DNA of 37,320 nucleotides, taken from assembly GCA_026928325.1 (NCBI GenBank), contig JAIXKS010000049.1, positions 1-37,320 on the forward strand, given 5' to 3'. Each line of letters opens with the position of its first letter. Positions within the stretch are counted from its first letter, which is position 1. The position numbers were made by a program, and so were the translations under genes. The notes beneath the pieces were generated by a model. That model made no database searches. It was not told the origin of the DNA and saw only the letters and a list, made by a program, of their open reading frames with translations. Positions 23,474 to 33,064 of the stretch are shown in pieces. This DNA comes from Chitinophagales bacterium. GTDB lineage: Bacteria > Bacteroidota > Bacteroidia > Chitinophagales > Saprospiraceae.

Positions 23474-25243
23474 CTATTTGAAATGAATTTTACGCATTCT
23501 AAGGTTTAACGGTGTAACCTCCAAGTACTCATCTTCTTTAATGTATTCCATGGCTTCCTCCAGTGAAAACTGAATTTTGGGAGCAATCTTTACATTATCA
23601 TCGGAACCGGAAGCACGCATATTCGTCAATTTTTTACCTTTAATAACATTTACTTCTAGGTCATTATCTCTCGTATTTTCGCCGATTACTTGGCCAACAT
23701 AGACCATTTCTCCCGGATCAATAAAGAACTTACCTCGATCTTGTAGTCGGTCAATTGCATAAGGTAAAGCTTGCCCTTGTTCCATTGAAACAAGCGAGCC
23801 TTTATTCCTTCCTGGAATATCTCCTTTAAAGGCTTCGTACTGATAAAATCTGTGGGTAATCACAGCTTCTCCTGCAGTAGCAGTCAAGATATTGCTTCTT
23901 AAACCAATTATCCCTCGAGATGGAATCTCAAATTCGAGATGCTGAACATCACCTTTAGGTTCCATCACTTTTAATTGTCCTTTGCGCTGTGTTATCAATT
24001 CTATAACTTTACCTGCTGAAGTTTCCGGAACATCTACGACCAACACTTCTATAGGTTCAGACTTTACGCCATCAATATCTTTAAATAATACTTGAGGCTT
24101 GCCGACTTGGAGCTCATAGCCTTCTCGACGCATCGTTTCTATCAAGACACTTAAATGGAGTACACCACGGCCATAAACATTAAATTTGTCTTCTGTATCC
24201 ATATTTTCGACTCTCAAGGCTAAGTTCTTTTCCAATTCCTTATAAAGTCGATCTCTCAAGTGCCTAGAAGTAACAAATTTGCCTTCTTTTCCAAAAAATG
24301 GAGACGTGTTGATTGTAAAGAGCATACTCATCGTTGGCTCATCCACTTCTACACGTGGCAATGGTTCCGGATGTTCCATATCTACGATAGAATCGCCAAT
24401 CTCAAAATCATCAATTCCTACTACAGCACAAAGGTCGCCACTCCTCACTTTTGAAACTTTGGTACGACCTAAGCCTTCAAAAACATAAAGTTCTTTTACT
24501 CGAGATTTTTTCATAGAGCCATCCTTCTTGCACACAAAGTAGTCTTTATTTTCTTCGATATCTCCTCTATATACTCTACCAATAGCAATTCTACCTTGGA
24601 ATACATTGTAATCAAGCGTTGTGATACCCATTTGCATCGGTCCATCATTCAGCGGTGCTTCCGGAATAACATCAATAACGGTTTGCAATAACGGCTGTAA
24701 ATCCTTGGTGCGAACATCATGAGCATGACTCATCCAGCCATTTCGACCAGATCCAAACAAAGTAACAAAATCTAACTGATCCTCAGTAGCTCCTAAATTA
24801 AACATGAGATCAAATACATCACTCTGTACCTCTAATGGACGGCAATTCTCCTTGTCCACTTTGTTGATTACTAAGATAGGCTTTAATCCAAGTTCTATTG
24901 CCTTATTCAATACAAATCGCGTCTGTGGCATTGCACCCTCAAAAGCGTCAACTAACAACAAGACACCATCTGCCAAATTCAAAACTCGCTCTACTTCACC
25001 ACCAAAATCGGAGTGACCTGGAGTATCTATTATATTGATTTTAACACCATTATATTTAACTGCCACGTTTTTGGATAAGATCGTAATTCCTCGTTCTCGT
25101 TCCAGATCATTGTTGTCTAGCACTAGATCTACTGTTTCCTTTCTTTCATCTAAAACCTTGCACTCATGAATAATCTTATCGACTAAGGTTGTTTTGCCAT
25201 GATCCACGTGCGCAATAATGGCTATATTTCTGATTGATTGCAT
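23474..25243 (-). CDS. typA: Ribosome-binding GTPase TypA/BipA
   Basis: TypA is an EF-G-like GTPase that binds the ribosome and aids ribosome assembly and growth under cold and other stress. The 589-residue product has G1 AHVDHGKT (11-18), the switch region ERGITI, G3 DTPGHSDFGGEVERV and G4 NKVDKENCRP, then domains II, III and V and the TypA-specific C-terminal domain. Segments such as IPSRGIIGLRSNILTATAGEA and RGVLHLSVLIETMRREGYEL are typical. The start is ATG at 25243, 22 bases after the deaD stop codon, so deaD-typA form a likely operon of two ribosome-biogenesis and cold-adaptation factors. Confidence 0.97.
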   Translation of the reverse strand: MQSIRNIAIIAHVDHGKTTLVDKIIHECKVLDERKETVDLVLDNNDLERERGITILSKNVAVKYNGVKINIIDTPGHSDFGGEVERVLNLADGVLLLVDAFEGAMPQTRFVLNKAIELGLKPILVINKVDKENCRPLEVQSDVFDLMFNLGATEDQLDFVTLFGSGRNGWMSHAHDVRTKDLQPLLQTVIDVIPEAPLNDGPMQMGITTLDYNVFQGRIAIGRVYRGDIEENKDYFVCKKDGSMKKSRVKELYVFEGLGRTKVSKVRSGDLCAVVGIDDFEIGDSIVDMEHPEPLPRVEVDEPTMSMLFTINTSPFFGKEGKFVTSRHLRDRLYKELEKNLALRVENMDTEDKFNVYGRGVLHLSVLIETMRREGYELQVGKPQVLFKDIDGVKSEPIEVLVVDVPETSAGKVIELITQRKGQLKVMEPKGDVQHLEFEIPSRGIIGLRSNILTATAGEAVITHRFYQYEAFKGDIPGRNKGSLVSMEQGQALPYAIDRLQDRGKFFIDPGEMVYVGQVIGENTRDNDLEVNVIKGKKLTNMRASGSDDNVKIAPKIQFSLEEAMEYIKEDEYLEVTPLNLRMRKIHFK

Positions 25244-25265
25244 ATATATTTATATTAGCTTTGAA

Positions 25266-26942
25266 TTAGTATTTAAAATCTTCTTTTTTAATCGTGATTT
25301 TACGACCTCTATATTTTAAGGCTCGATTATTTAGCATTTGATGTGCATATTTTTTGTCAACTTCTACTAAACAATGTCTTTTTTGAATGTCGATGTCACC
25401 GATGTGCTTTTTATTCATTCCAGCATAACTGGCGATGATGTCAATAAGAACGCCCGGATGAATATTGTCGATTTTACCTAAATTAATAAAATAAGTGTCC
25501 ATATTAGAACTGCGTTGTTTTCCACCCGAACCACGACCGCCAAAGCGTTCATTTCGCTCATTGCGATCAGGTCGTCTCTCTCTACTTCCGCGTTTTCCGT
25601 CATCTTTAATATCTTTGACAGAAACATTCAGATCGTCCTTTTCGATTTTTTTGTAGAGTCGATTAAACTCTTGTACCAACATCTTATCGAGCAATTCCTC
25701 TTTCGTCATATCTGCAAACAACTCATGTGCACGATTTCTAATCTCGTCACTAAGTTCGATTGTATCAATATTGGCTACTTTGTCCGACCATTTTTCCAAT
25801 CTATTGCTATACATTTGCGACTGAAGAGGAACTTTGATATGCTTGATTTCGATGTCTAACATACGCTCAAAAAATCGAATGCGCTTAAAATCCTGTGGCG
25901 TAACGATTGCCAAAGAAGTTCCTTTCTTACCTGCACGTGCAGTTCGTCCGCTTCGGTGCGTATAATACTCCGTATTTTCTGGCAATGAATAATGAACGAC
26001 GTGCGTCAGTGAATCTACGTCAATACCTCGGGCTGCAACATCCGTAGCAACCAAAATCGGAGTCGTCTTATTTCTAAATTTTGCCATGACGGCATCCCTT
26101 TGAGCTTGGGACATATCGCCGTGCAAAGGCTCAGCCCGATACCCTTCTCGCTCCAAATACTCCGCCAATTCCTGCGTATCCATCTTTGTTTTGCAGAAGA
26201 TAACACCGTAGAAATCCGTTAAATAATCCAAAACGCGCTTTAAGGCAGCCTCTTTGTCCGATTTATTAACGTAAATAAATTTATGTTCTATGTTTTGATT
26301 GGTCTTTACCTCAGCATGGATCTTAACTTCAAAAGGATCTTGCATATAGGTGCCGATGATATTTCGTATTTCCTTTGGCATAGTTGCCGAAAAAAGCCAT
26401 AACGACTTTTCTTCAGGAGTATATTGAAGGATATTGTCGATATCTTCTTGGAAGCCCATGTTGAGCATTTCGTCAGCTTCATCCAAAACCAACACTTCGA
26501 TATTGTCCAATTTGACAGCCTTCCGCTCTATCAAGTCTTGCAATCTTCCTGGCGTAGCTACTAAGATATGCGGTCTTTCACGTTTTAAATCCCGAATCTG
26601 TCCTACGATGGACGTACCACCATACACCACTTGCACTTTAACACCTTTCTTATACTTGCTAAAATTTTCAAATTCTTTAGCAATCTGTTGAGCTAATTCC
26701 CTAGTTGGTGCTAAAATTAAGGCAAAAAGTCTATCTGAATATTCATCAAAAAAATGAATCAATGGTAGTCCGAAAGCAGCCGTTTTACCGGTTCCGGTCT
26801 GAGCTAATCCAATAAAATCCGGTCTGTTGTTTAGTAATGCAGGAATAGATTTTGCTTGTATTTCTGTGGGATTCACAAATCCCATATCATCCAGGGCCTT
26901 GGTAATGTCGTTACCTAATCCCAGTTCTTTAAATGTCTGCAA
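25266..26942 (-). CDS. DEAD-box RNA helicase with DbpA-type RNA-binding domain
   Basis: An ATP-dependent RNA helicase of 558 residues, of the DeaD/CsdA type that remodels ribosomal RNA or mRNA, often in the cold. Visible are the Q motif (NPTEIQAKSIPALL), motif I AQTGTGKT (47-54), PTRELAQQ, ATPGRLQDL, DEADEML, SAT, the helicase C block FCKTKMDTQELAEYL, and ARGIDVDSLTHVVHY with HRSGRTARAGKKG. A charged Arg/Gly-rich linker (RRPDRNERNERFGGRGSGG) leads to a C-terminal DbpA-type RRM (about 480-555). The start is TTG at 26942, supported by the N-terminal MQTFKELGLG pattern and a -7 box nearby. Cotranscribed with typA. Confidence 0.95.
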   Translation of the reverse strand: MQTFKELGLGNDITKALDDMGFVNPTEIQAKSIPALLNNRPDFIGLAQTGTGKTAAFGLPLIHFFDEYSDRLFALILAPTRELAQQIAKEFENFSKYKKGVKVQVVYGGTSIVGQIRDLKRERPHILVATPGRLQDLIERKAVKLDNIEVLVLDEADEMLNMGFQEDIDNILQYTPEEKSLWLFSATMPKEIRNIIGTYMQDPFEVKIHAEVKTNQNIEHKFIYVNKSDKEAALKRVLDYLTDFYGVIFCKTKMDTQELAEYLEREGYRAEPLHGDMSQAQRDAVMAKFRNKTTPILVATDVAARGIDVDSLTHVVHYSLPENTEYYTHRSGRTARAGKKGTSLAIVTPQDFKRIRFFERMLDIEIKHIKVPLQSQMYSNRLEKWSDKVANIDTIELSDEIRNRAHELFADMTKEELLDKMLVQEFNRLYKKIEKDDLNVSVKDIKDDGKRGSRERRPDRNERNERFGGRGSGGKQRSSNMDTYFINLGKIDNIHPGVLIDIIASYAGMNKKHIGDIDIQKRHCLVEVDKKYAHQMLNNRALKYRGRKITIKKEDFKY

Positions 26943-26964
26943 ATTAATAATTTATTTAAGGGTG

Positions 26965-26972
26965 CAAAGATA
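26965..26972 (-). promoter_or_regulatory. -7 box TATCTTTG for deaD-typA
   Basis: An exact TAnnTTTG match on the minus strand, 22 bases before the TTG start; it supports that start codon. Confidence 0.6.
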
Positions 26973-27020
26973 CAATTAAATCCCTTAATCTATATAAAAG
27001 TTACGAGGTAAGGTTGAAAA

Positions 27021-27049
27021 TATTTTGTTAATTAATTTACAACAAAATA
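27021..27049. repeat. Inverted repeat TATTTTGTT / AACAAAATA upstream of deaD
   Basis: A perfect 9-bp inverted repeat (27021-27029 and 27041-27049) with an 11-base AT-rich spacer, about 50 bases upstream of the deaD -7 box. It could be an operator or a weak hairpin; in AT-rich DNA chance is possible. Nothing else is clear in 26943-27229. Confidence 0.35.
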
Positions 27050-27229
27050 AATAACTAAATTTTTAACAAAAAGATAATTTCATTTTTAGTAAAATCTCAG
27101 GATGATTGTTTCACTTTCATGTTCTAAAACATAAATGACCCAAATCAAGGTAATTCTACCATGAAACAAACGCTAAGATGATAACATCAAGCATTCATCT
27201 ATCAAAACATGCTATAAATCACCACAACG

Positions 27230-28252
27230 TTATATTGCGCCTCTAGCTTCCATCTCATAGTATTCCTTAAAGGTAATCATACGCTGAGATGCTTCATCCC
27301 ACAATTTGTTGGAAGCTAACTTTAAGCTATTCCAAAATGTAAGAATGGTTGTATATTGATTAATCCATTGATTCTCTGATAAAGCTTTTTTTAGATTATA
27401 ATTGGGAATGGCCGGATTGAGATGATGAATATGATGGATACCTATATTGCCTGTCATCCAATTGAAAACAGTTGGCAATTTATAATAAGAACTACCACGA
27501 ATCGCAGCTGTAATGTAGTCCCATTTATCTTTCCACTGCTTATAAGCTTCCTCATGTTGATGTTGAACATAGAAAAACCAAATAGCAATAATAGAAAACA
27601 AAACGATAATCGTCATGTGCGTCATCAAGAATTTATACCAACCTAACCAATACCCAAGAGCTACAAATAAACCAATCAATACCAAATTATTAAGGTATAA
27701 GCGCCACTTTTCGTTTTTGAAAATGTCCATCTTAATCAAAGGTAAGCGATTATGAATCAATACATAATATACCGGACCTAAAACAAACATCACCGGAAAA
27801 GATCGATAGACTCTATAGCCAAATTTCTGCCATCGGCTAGCTTCTTTATATTCCTTAACGGTAAGCGTGTTGATGTCGCCAATATCTCTGATCTCCAACT
27901 GTCCATTGTGACTGTGATGAATGTGATGAGACTTCGCCCAATAGTGATAAGGAATGGTACTAAAGAGGCTGCACACATATCCAACCGTATTTCTTGCAAA
28001 ATTATTACTTAGAAATGTTCTATGGCCACAATCATGCTGGATGATAAATATCCTAACAAGAAAGAAACTATTTATAATACCCAACGCAAATGTAATCCAA
28101 TAACTATAATCCAACGATATATACATCAATATCCATATACCTATAAATGGTAAAAATGTATTCAACAATTGAATGGTTGCTTTGACCTTATCGGTTTGGG
28201 TATATTTATTAAACCCTCTAATTAAAGACTTATCTATCTTAATATTCTCCAC
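27230..28252 (-). CDS. Membrane fatty-acid desaturase
   Basis: An integral membrane di-iron desaturase of 340 residues that introduces a double bond into acyl chains. The three histidine boxes are present: QHDCGH (H73, H77), KSHHIHHSH (from about 108) and GIHHIHHLNP (about 270). Four or so hydrophobic segments lie around them (about 30-70, 170-230). The box spacing resembles the omega-6/delta-12 type of acyl-lipid desaturases in bacteria, so it probably adjusts membrane fluidity. Regiospecificity cannot be told. The start is GTG at 28252 with a -7 box upstream; the gene is monocistronic and divergent from lptE. Confidence 0.92.
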   Translation of the reverse strand: MENIKIDKSLIRGFNKYTQTDKVKATIQLLNTFLPFIGIWILMYISLDYSYWITFALGIINSFFLVRIFIIQHDCGHRTFLSNNFARNTVGYVCSLFSTIPYHYWAKSHHIHHSHNGQLEIRDIGDINTLTVKEYKEASRWQKFGYRVYRSFPVMFVLGPVYYVLIHNRLPLIKMDIFKNEKWRLYLNNLVLIGLFVALGYWLGWYKFLMTHMTIIVLFSIIAIWFFYVQHQHEEAYKQWKDKWDYITAAIRGSSYYKLPTVFNWMTGNIGIHHIHHLNPAIPNYNLKKALSENQWINQYTTILTFWNSLKLASNKLWDEASQRMITFKEYYEMEARGAI

Positions 28253-28293
28253 TCTAAATAATTATAATTGATTAATAGAAAAATTATAAAACA

Positions 28294-28301
28294 CAAAATT
28301 A
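28294..28301 (-). promoter_or_regulatory. -7 box TAATTTTG for the desaturase gene
   Basis: An exact TAnnTTTG match on the minus strand, 41 bases before the GTG start. Confidence 0.45.
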
Positions 28302-28383
28302 TAAAATATAACTCTAAAACGAATAAATTAGTTTTAATAAATTAAATTTTGCTAAAAATTTCTGGTTAATACATAAATAATTG

Positions 28384-28391
28384 TACCTTTC
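28384..28391 (+). promoter_or_regulatory. -7-like box TACCTTTC for lptE
   Basis: One mismatch from TAnnTTTG (final C for G), 18 bases before the lptE ATG. Confidence 0.4.
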
Positions 28392-28409
28392 GCCTATATT
28401 TTTTCAAAT

Positions 28410-28916
28410 ATGGTTTTTTCTAAAAAGATAATTATTTTTATTCTTCCAATTACATTTTTTATTATCGGCTGCTATAGTTTTAAAGGTATCAGTATCCCGG
28501 CGGACATACATACGTTTTATGTTGAGGATTTTCAAAATAATACCTTAGGAGCACCTGCGGATATCAATCAGATATTTGCGGAAGCTTTGCGGTCAAAAAT
28601 AAGAAATGAATCTCGGCTAACTTACAACGAGCAAACACCGGATCTGGAGTTTTCAGGCACCATCAATCGATTTACATTAACTCCGGAAGCACCACAAGCC
28701 GGTAATACTGTTGCCTTAACCAAACTCGAAATTGCCGTTTCCGTAGATTACATCAACAACAAAGATGAAAGCAAAAATTGGAAATCCAAACAATTTTCTT
28801 TTTTCCGCACTTTCGAAAGCGATCAGGATTTTCTGAGTATTCAAGACAACCTCATCAACGAGATATTCGAACAAATACTAGAAAACATCTTTAATGAAGC
28901 TTTTACAGGCTGGTAG
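28410..28916 (+). CDS. lptE: LptE-like LPS-assembly lipoprotein
   Basis: LptE plugs the LptD barrel that inserts lipopolysaccharide into the outer membrane. The 168-residue product begins with a lipoprotein signal ending in FFIIGC (Cys21), followed by YSFKGISIPADIHTFYVEDFQN. This pattern is typical of the Bacteroidota LptE family, in which the N-terminal part of the mature protein starts with a GYSF-like turn. Later segments IFAEALRSKIRNESRLTY and LEFSGTINRFTLTP match the alpha/beta LptE fold. The ATG at 28410 gives the full signal. It is divergent from the desaturase gene; lptD is not in the window. Confidence 0.88.
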   Translation: MVFSKKIIIFILPITFFIIGCYSFKGISIPADIHTFYVEDFQNNTLGAPADINQIFAEALRSKIRNESRLTYNEQTPDLEFSGTINRFTLTPEAPQAGNTVALTKLEIAVSVDYINNKDESKNWKSKQFSFFRTFESDQDFLSIQDNLINEIFEQILENIFNEAFTGW

Positions 28917-29048
28917 AAATACGGACGAACGATTGATTCTCCAATCATGATACGATTCCGATAATCACTAAAAAAAATACCAAACGATGTAAAGCAGGAT
29001 TAATTTGCTTAAACAAAAATCAAGATTGACTTATATCTACAAAGAAAA

Positions 29049-30071
29049 TTAGTTTCCTTTGATTTTAAATACCATGATACCACATTGATTGTCGTATTTT
29101 CCGGTTTCAAATTCGAATTCTTTAGCTTTGCGAATGGCCAATGAAACGAGGGCTTTTTTAGCGATTGTAGATAAAGCACCATTATACTCTGCGCTGGTAA
29201 CTTCTCCTGTTTTATTAACACAAATATTGATTGTCACCTTTCCGTTTTCATCTGCTAAAATCAAAATACTTGGAACTTCTTCAATCTTTCTCAATCCAAG
29301 CTCTTGACCAGAAATCTCAATACTGAGATCGTCATCGATATCAAAACCATTGATTGTATTATCTTCTGAAGGCATATTTACGTCTTCAACATAAGTTTCT
29401 GGTTCTTCGCCATTGTCTTCTTGATCCTCTGCTGCTCTATCGCCATCGGCCAATACCTCGTCTTCTTTGATGTCATTCGGATTACCTTGGTCTGCTGGTT
29501 GCGTTTGATGATTAGGCACTCTATCCGGTGATTTAGTAGGAGGTGTTGTTTTTCCACCACATAACGTTCTAACTTTTCCTAGCGCATCTTGATTACCTTT
29601 GGCAACAGCCTGACCATAATCCTGACAAGCTTGGGTCAGCTTGCCTTGTGCTTCAAGGTAGGTTGCTCTCCATTTGTAATAATCACCATTTTGATTATCA
29701 AGCGCTATGGCAGCGGTCATACTATTAACTGCTGCATCATAATTATGCGTTGCACCAAAAGCTCTACCTAAGAGTGCTGCGGATGTAGCCTGAATACCAT
29801 GCATTTCAATACTACTCACAGCGTCATTTTTAGCTTCCTCCGTTAAGCCCATTTCCATCTTTGCGAAACCGCGATACATGAGCGCATCTTTATATTTGGG
29901 ATTTTGATCAATGATTTTAGTAAATTCTCCAATCGCTTCCTCGTACCTACCTGTATTAAATAGATACTCTGCTTTTACATATACAAATCCTATTTCTTCT
30001 TCTAAATTTTGAGCTGTGGACCATTGGCTTACGCCCAATAAAAACACTAAAATATAAAATAAATCTTTCAT
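29049..30071 (-). CDS. Exported TPR protein with TonB/AgmX-like C-terminal domain
   Basis: I do not recognise a named gene. The 340-residue product has a signal peptide (MKDLFYILVFLLGVSQWSTAQ), then three to four tetratricopeptide repeats (about 30-165; for example FNTGRYEEAIGEFTKIIDQNPKYKDALMYRG in part). A Pro/Gln/Asp/Glu-rich linker (about 180-250) is followed by a C-terminal domain KVTINICVNKTGEVTSAEYNG...AIRKAKEFEFE, which resembles the TonB or AgmX/PglI C-terminus. With no TonB membrane anchor, it should be a periplasmic or surface scaffold rather than an energy transducer. The ATG at 30071 is preferred to a start 45 bases upstream because it begins the signal peptide. It lies between lptE and topA with no clear operon. 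Confidence 0.75.
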   Translation of the reverse strand: MKDLFYILVFLLGVSQWSTAQNLEEEIGFVYVKAEYLFNTGRYEEAIGEFTKIIDQNPKYKDALMYRGFAKMEMGLTEEAKNDAVSSIEMHGIQATSAALLGRAFGATHNYDAAVNSMTAAIALDNQNGDYYKWRATYLEAQGKLTQACQDYGQAVAKGNQDALGKVRTLCGGKTTPPTKSPDRVPNHQTQPADQGNPNDIKEDEVLADGDRAAEDQEDNGEEPETYVEDVNMPSEDNTINGFDIDDDLSIEISGQELGLRKIEEVPSILILADENGKVTINICVNKTGEVTSAEYNGALSTIAKKALVSLAIRKAKEFEFETGKYDNQCGIMVFKIKGN

Positions 30072-30216
30072 TGATTTAATAATAATTTGATTTAACTGAA
30101 TTATATCCTTACACAATTAATATAAACAACAACACTTTTAACAATATTGTTAGTTAAAGTAATATTAAGAATAATATTTTTTATACTCAATCCGAATTTT
30201 CAACATGAAAACGGAG

Positions 30217-32766
30217 CTATTTCTTCTTACTTACCTTAGGTTTTGTTGTTTTAGCTTGACTAAAAGCAGTTGGAATTTCAGCGGTTATCCAAGATTTGAC
30301 CATTTCCAAACTTACGTCTTTCAAAAATGCTTCATCCGCTTTTTCTCCATCAATCTTAGGTATTTTAATATTATTTTTACCGAATTTTACATAAGGACCC
30401 CAACGACCATTTTCAATAGAAATCGATTCCTCTGGCCAATTTTGAATGTATCTATTGGCTTCCTTCTCTACTTTAAGCTTAATTAATTCGATGGCCTCTT
30501 CTCCTGTAATGGTCTCAATGTCATACTTCTTTGGAATGTTGACAAAAAGATTATTCCATTTCACAAACGGTCCAAACCTACCCTTTCCTTTTGTTATCGG
30601 CAAATTTTCATAAGTCCCGATAGGCGCTAACTCATCAAATTTAGCTTCTATCATCGGTACAGCCTCTGCTAGCGTAATCGTCATTGGGTCAACCGCCCTA
30701 CCCAAATTGATATAAGTTTCGTTGATTTTAATATAAGGGCCATACCTACCATTATTCACCAAAACATCTGCTCCCTTATAGGTACCAATCGTCCTTGGCA
30801 ATTTAAAGAGGTTAAGCGCTTCCTCTAGCGTAATGGTTTCTATGGATTGACCGGGTTGCAAATTAGCAAATCTAGGTTTTTCATCGGTGCCGAGTTCATC
30901 TTTATCTCCCAACTGAATGACAGGACCGAATCTTGTCATTTGGGCTAAAACGGAGTAACCCGAAGCATCATCCTTACCAAGAATACGTTTTCCTTTTGCT
31001 CTTTCTGCATGTTCCATCGTGTTTGCGACCTTGGCGTGAAATGGTGTATAGAAATCTCGCAACATTCCCTTCCAATCCAATCCATCTGAAGCTATTTTAT
31101 CTAGCTGATTTTCAACATTGGCGGTAAAGCCATAATCCATGATTTTATCAAAATGCTCTGTCAAAAAGTCCGAAACCACCATACCTATATCGGATGAATA
31201 CAACATATTTTTAGTAGCTCCTGTGATTTCCTTTTTCTGCTTATGGGCGATAACTCCATCCTTTAGTTCTGAAATATGGATAATTCTTTCAGTACCTGGG
31301 CGGCTTTCTTTCGTCACATAACCTCGATCTTCCTCCATGATTTTGGTGATGGTTGGCGCATAAGTCGATGGACGACCGATTCCTAATTCTTCTAATTTCT
31401 TAACTAAGCTGGCCTCTGTATATCTCGGAGGTGCTTTCGTAAAGGTCTCCGTAGCTAGCATGTGATTCAGATGAAGTAACTGCCCTACTTTCAGTGGAGG
31501 CAACATGCCTTTTACATCTTCATCTTCCTCATCATCAGTGGATTCCATATAGACTTTCAAAAATCCATCAAAAACGAGTACCTCTCCTACTGCCTCGAGA
31601 GAAGCATGAGATAAGGTTGAAATATTGATTTTCACGATTGTCCGTTCTAGTTCTGCATCCGACATTTGAGAGGCGATGGTACGCTTCCATATAAGGTCAT
31701 ACAATCTGACCATATCATTGTCTCCGACGATACTATGATTTTGAATATCTGTAGGACGAATCGCTTCGTGCGCTTCTTGAGCTCCGGCCGCCTTGGCTTT
31801 AAACTTACGTGGTTTATAGTACTTATCTCCGTAATTAGATTTTATTTCTTGTGCTATAGCGGCCATAGCTACTTCACTGATAGCAGGAGAATCCGTTCTC
31901 ATATAGGTGATTAATCCGCTTTCATAAAGTTTTTGAGCTGTGGACATCGTTCTATTTACCGAAAAGCCAAGTTTTCTTGAGGCTTCTTGTTGCAGCGTCG
32001 AAGTGATAAAAGGCTGCGATGGTCCTTTCCTGACCGGTTTTTTATCGATAGAAGCAACGGTAAAAGAAGCACCATTACATTTTTCTAAAAATGCAATAGC
32101 ATCTTTAGATTCGTTGATTTTTTCCGGGTATTCTGCTTTTAGCTGAACCTTATCCTTTTTGGCATGATCTACATCAAAGAAAGCTTGAATTTTAAAATAT
32201 GCTTTCGAGTCAAAGGCTTGAATTTCTCTTTCGCGATCAACGATTAGTTTTACAGCTACCGATTGGACTCTACCGGCAGAAAGCTTGTTTTTGACTTTTC
32301 GCCAAAGGACTTCAGATAATTCGAAACCAACGATTCTATCTAAAATTCGTCTTGCTTGTTGGGCATTGACTAGGTTGACATCTACTGTTCTAGGATTATC
32401 TACCGCACGCAGGATCGCGGGCTTGGTAATTTCGGAGAATACGATGCGTTTTGTATTGTCAACATCGAGGTTTAATTCCTCACATAAATGCCAAGAAATG
32501 GCTTCACCTTCTCGATCGTCGTCCGTTGCCAACCAAACTTCCGAAGATTTAGCAACTTGTTCTTTTAGTTCTTTGACGACTTTGTATTTATCAGGAGATA
32601 CTACATAATGTGGCTCAAAATCATTTTCGATGTCAATCCCTTTATTTCCTTTATCCAGATCTCTGATATGACCAAAACTGGATTTCACAGTAAAATCCTT
32701 TCCCAGTATTTTTTCGATTGTCTTTGCCTTAGCCGGTGACTCAACTATCAATAAATTTTTAGCCAT
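30217..32766 (-). CDS. topA: DNA topoisomerase I
   Basis: TopA relaxes negative supercoils by a type IA single-strand passage. The 849-residue protein starts with a TOPRIM domain (LLIVESPAKAKTIEKIL, and acidic DDDREGEAISWH). The active-site tyrosine is in LITYMRTDSPAIS (about residue 290), and IGRPSTYAPTI lies in the core. Instead of Cys4 zinc fingers, the C-terminus has repeated GRYGPYIK / GRFGPFVKW / GRWGPYVKF units (topoisomerase C-terminal repeats), as in many Bacteroidota and Actinobacteria, and a Lys-rich tail. The start is ATG at 32766, about 72 bases after a -7 box. Confidence 0.97.
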   Translation of the reverse strand: MAKNLLIVESPAKAKTIEKILGKDFTVKSSFGHIRDLDKGNKGIDIENDFEPHYVVSPDKYKVVKELKEQVAKSSEVWLATDDDREGEAISWHLCEELNLDVDNTKRIVFSEITKPAILRAVDNPRTVDVNLVNAQQARRILDRIVGFELSEVLWRKVKNKLSAGRVQSVAVKLIVDREREIQAFDSKAYFKIQAFFDVDHAKKDKVQLKAEYPEKINESKDAIAFLEKCNGASFTVASIDKKPVRKGPSQPFITSTLQQEASRKLGFSVNRTMSTAQKLYESGLITYMRTDSPAISEVAMAAIAQEIKSNYGDKYYKPRKFKAKAAGAQEAHEAIRPTDIQNHSIVGDNDMVRLYDLIWKRTIASQMSDAELERTIVKINISTLSHASLEAVGEVLVFDGFLKVYMESTDDEEDEDVKGMLPPLKVGQLLHLNHMLATETFTKAPPRYTEASLVKKLEELGIGRPSTYAPTITKIMEEDRGYVTKESRPGTERIIHISELKDGVIAHKQKKEITGATKNMLYSSDIGMVVSDFLTEHFDKIMDYGFTANVENQLDKIASDGLDWKGMLRDFYTPFHAKVANTMEHAERAKGKRILGKDDASGYSVLAQMTRFGPVIQLGDKDELGTDEKPRFANLQPGQSIETITLEEALNLFKLPRTIGTYKGADVLVNNGRYGPYIKINETYINLGRAVDPMTITLAEAVPMIEAKFDELAPIGTYENLPITKGKGRFGPFVKWNNLFVNIPKKYDIETITGEEAIELIKLKVEKEANRYIQNWPEESISIENGRWGPYVKFGKNNIKIPKIDGEKADEAFLKDVSLEMVKSWITAEIPTAFSQAKTTKPKVSKKK

Positions 32767-32837
32767 ATTTATTATTTTATCTTAAAGTAATTTTAAACGT
32801 ATATTAAAATTGATCCTTTAATATTTGCTCAAAAGCG

Positions 32838-32845
32838 CAAAACTA
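32838..32845 (-). promoter_or_regulatory. -7 box TAGTTTTG for topA
   Basis: An exact TAnnTTTG match on the minus strand, giving a leader of about 65 bases. Repeat copy D begins about 65 bases upstream of it. Confidence 0.5.
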
Positions 32846-32909
32846 TATATTTTATTTATTTAACATGAATATTTATTTGATTTTAGTTAAAATTTATGGT
32901 ATTCCTATA

Positions 32910-33060
32910 GTGCTCTGTCAACAAAAAAAATTTAATAAATGTTGTTCTTTTCCCAAATCTCATCGTTAAAAACACTCGTCATATGTTACCACTATGCCTG
33001 CGGTTTTTGCCTGGACCTTTAAAAAAAATAACTTCCATTATATTTTTATAGACAGAGCAC
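32910..33060 (-). repeat. MITE-like repeat, copy D (full length, 151 bp, reverse orientation)
   Basis: Perfect terminal inverted repeats GTGCTCTGTC (32910-32919) and GACAGAGCAC (33051-33060), with TA on both sides (32908-32909 and 33061-33062), as expected for a TA target duplication. In reverse complement it matches copy C for most of its length; a central part (near GCAGGCATAGTGG) is longer by a few bases. It lies between the divergent topA and aminotransferase promoters. Confidence 0.9.
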
Positions 33061-33064
33061 TAGG

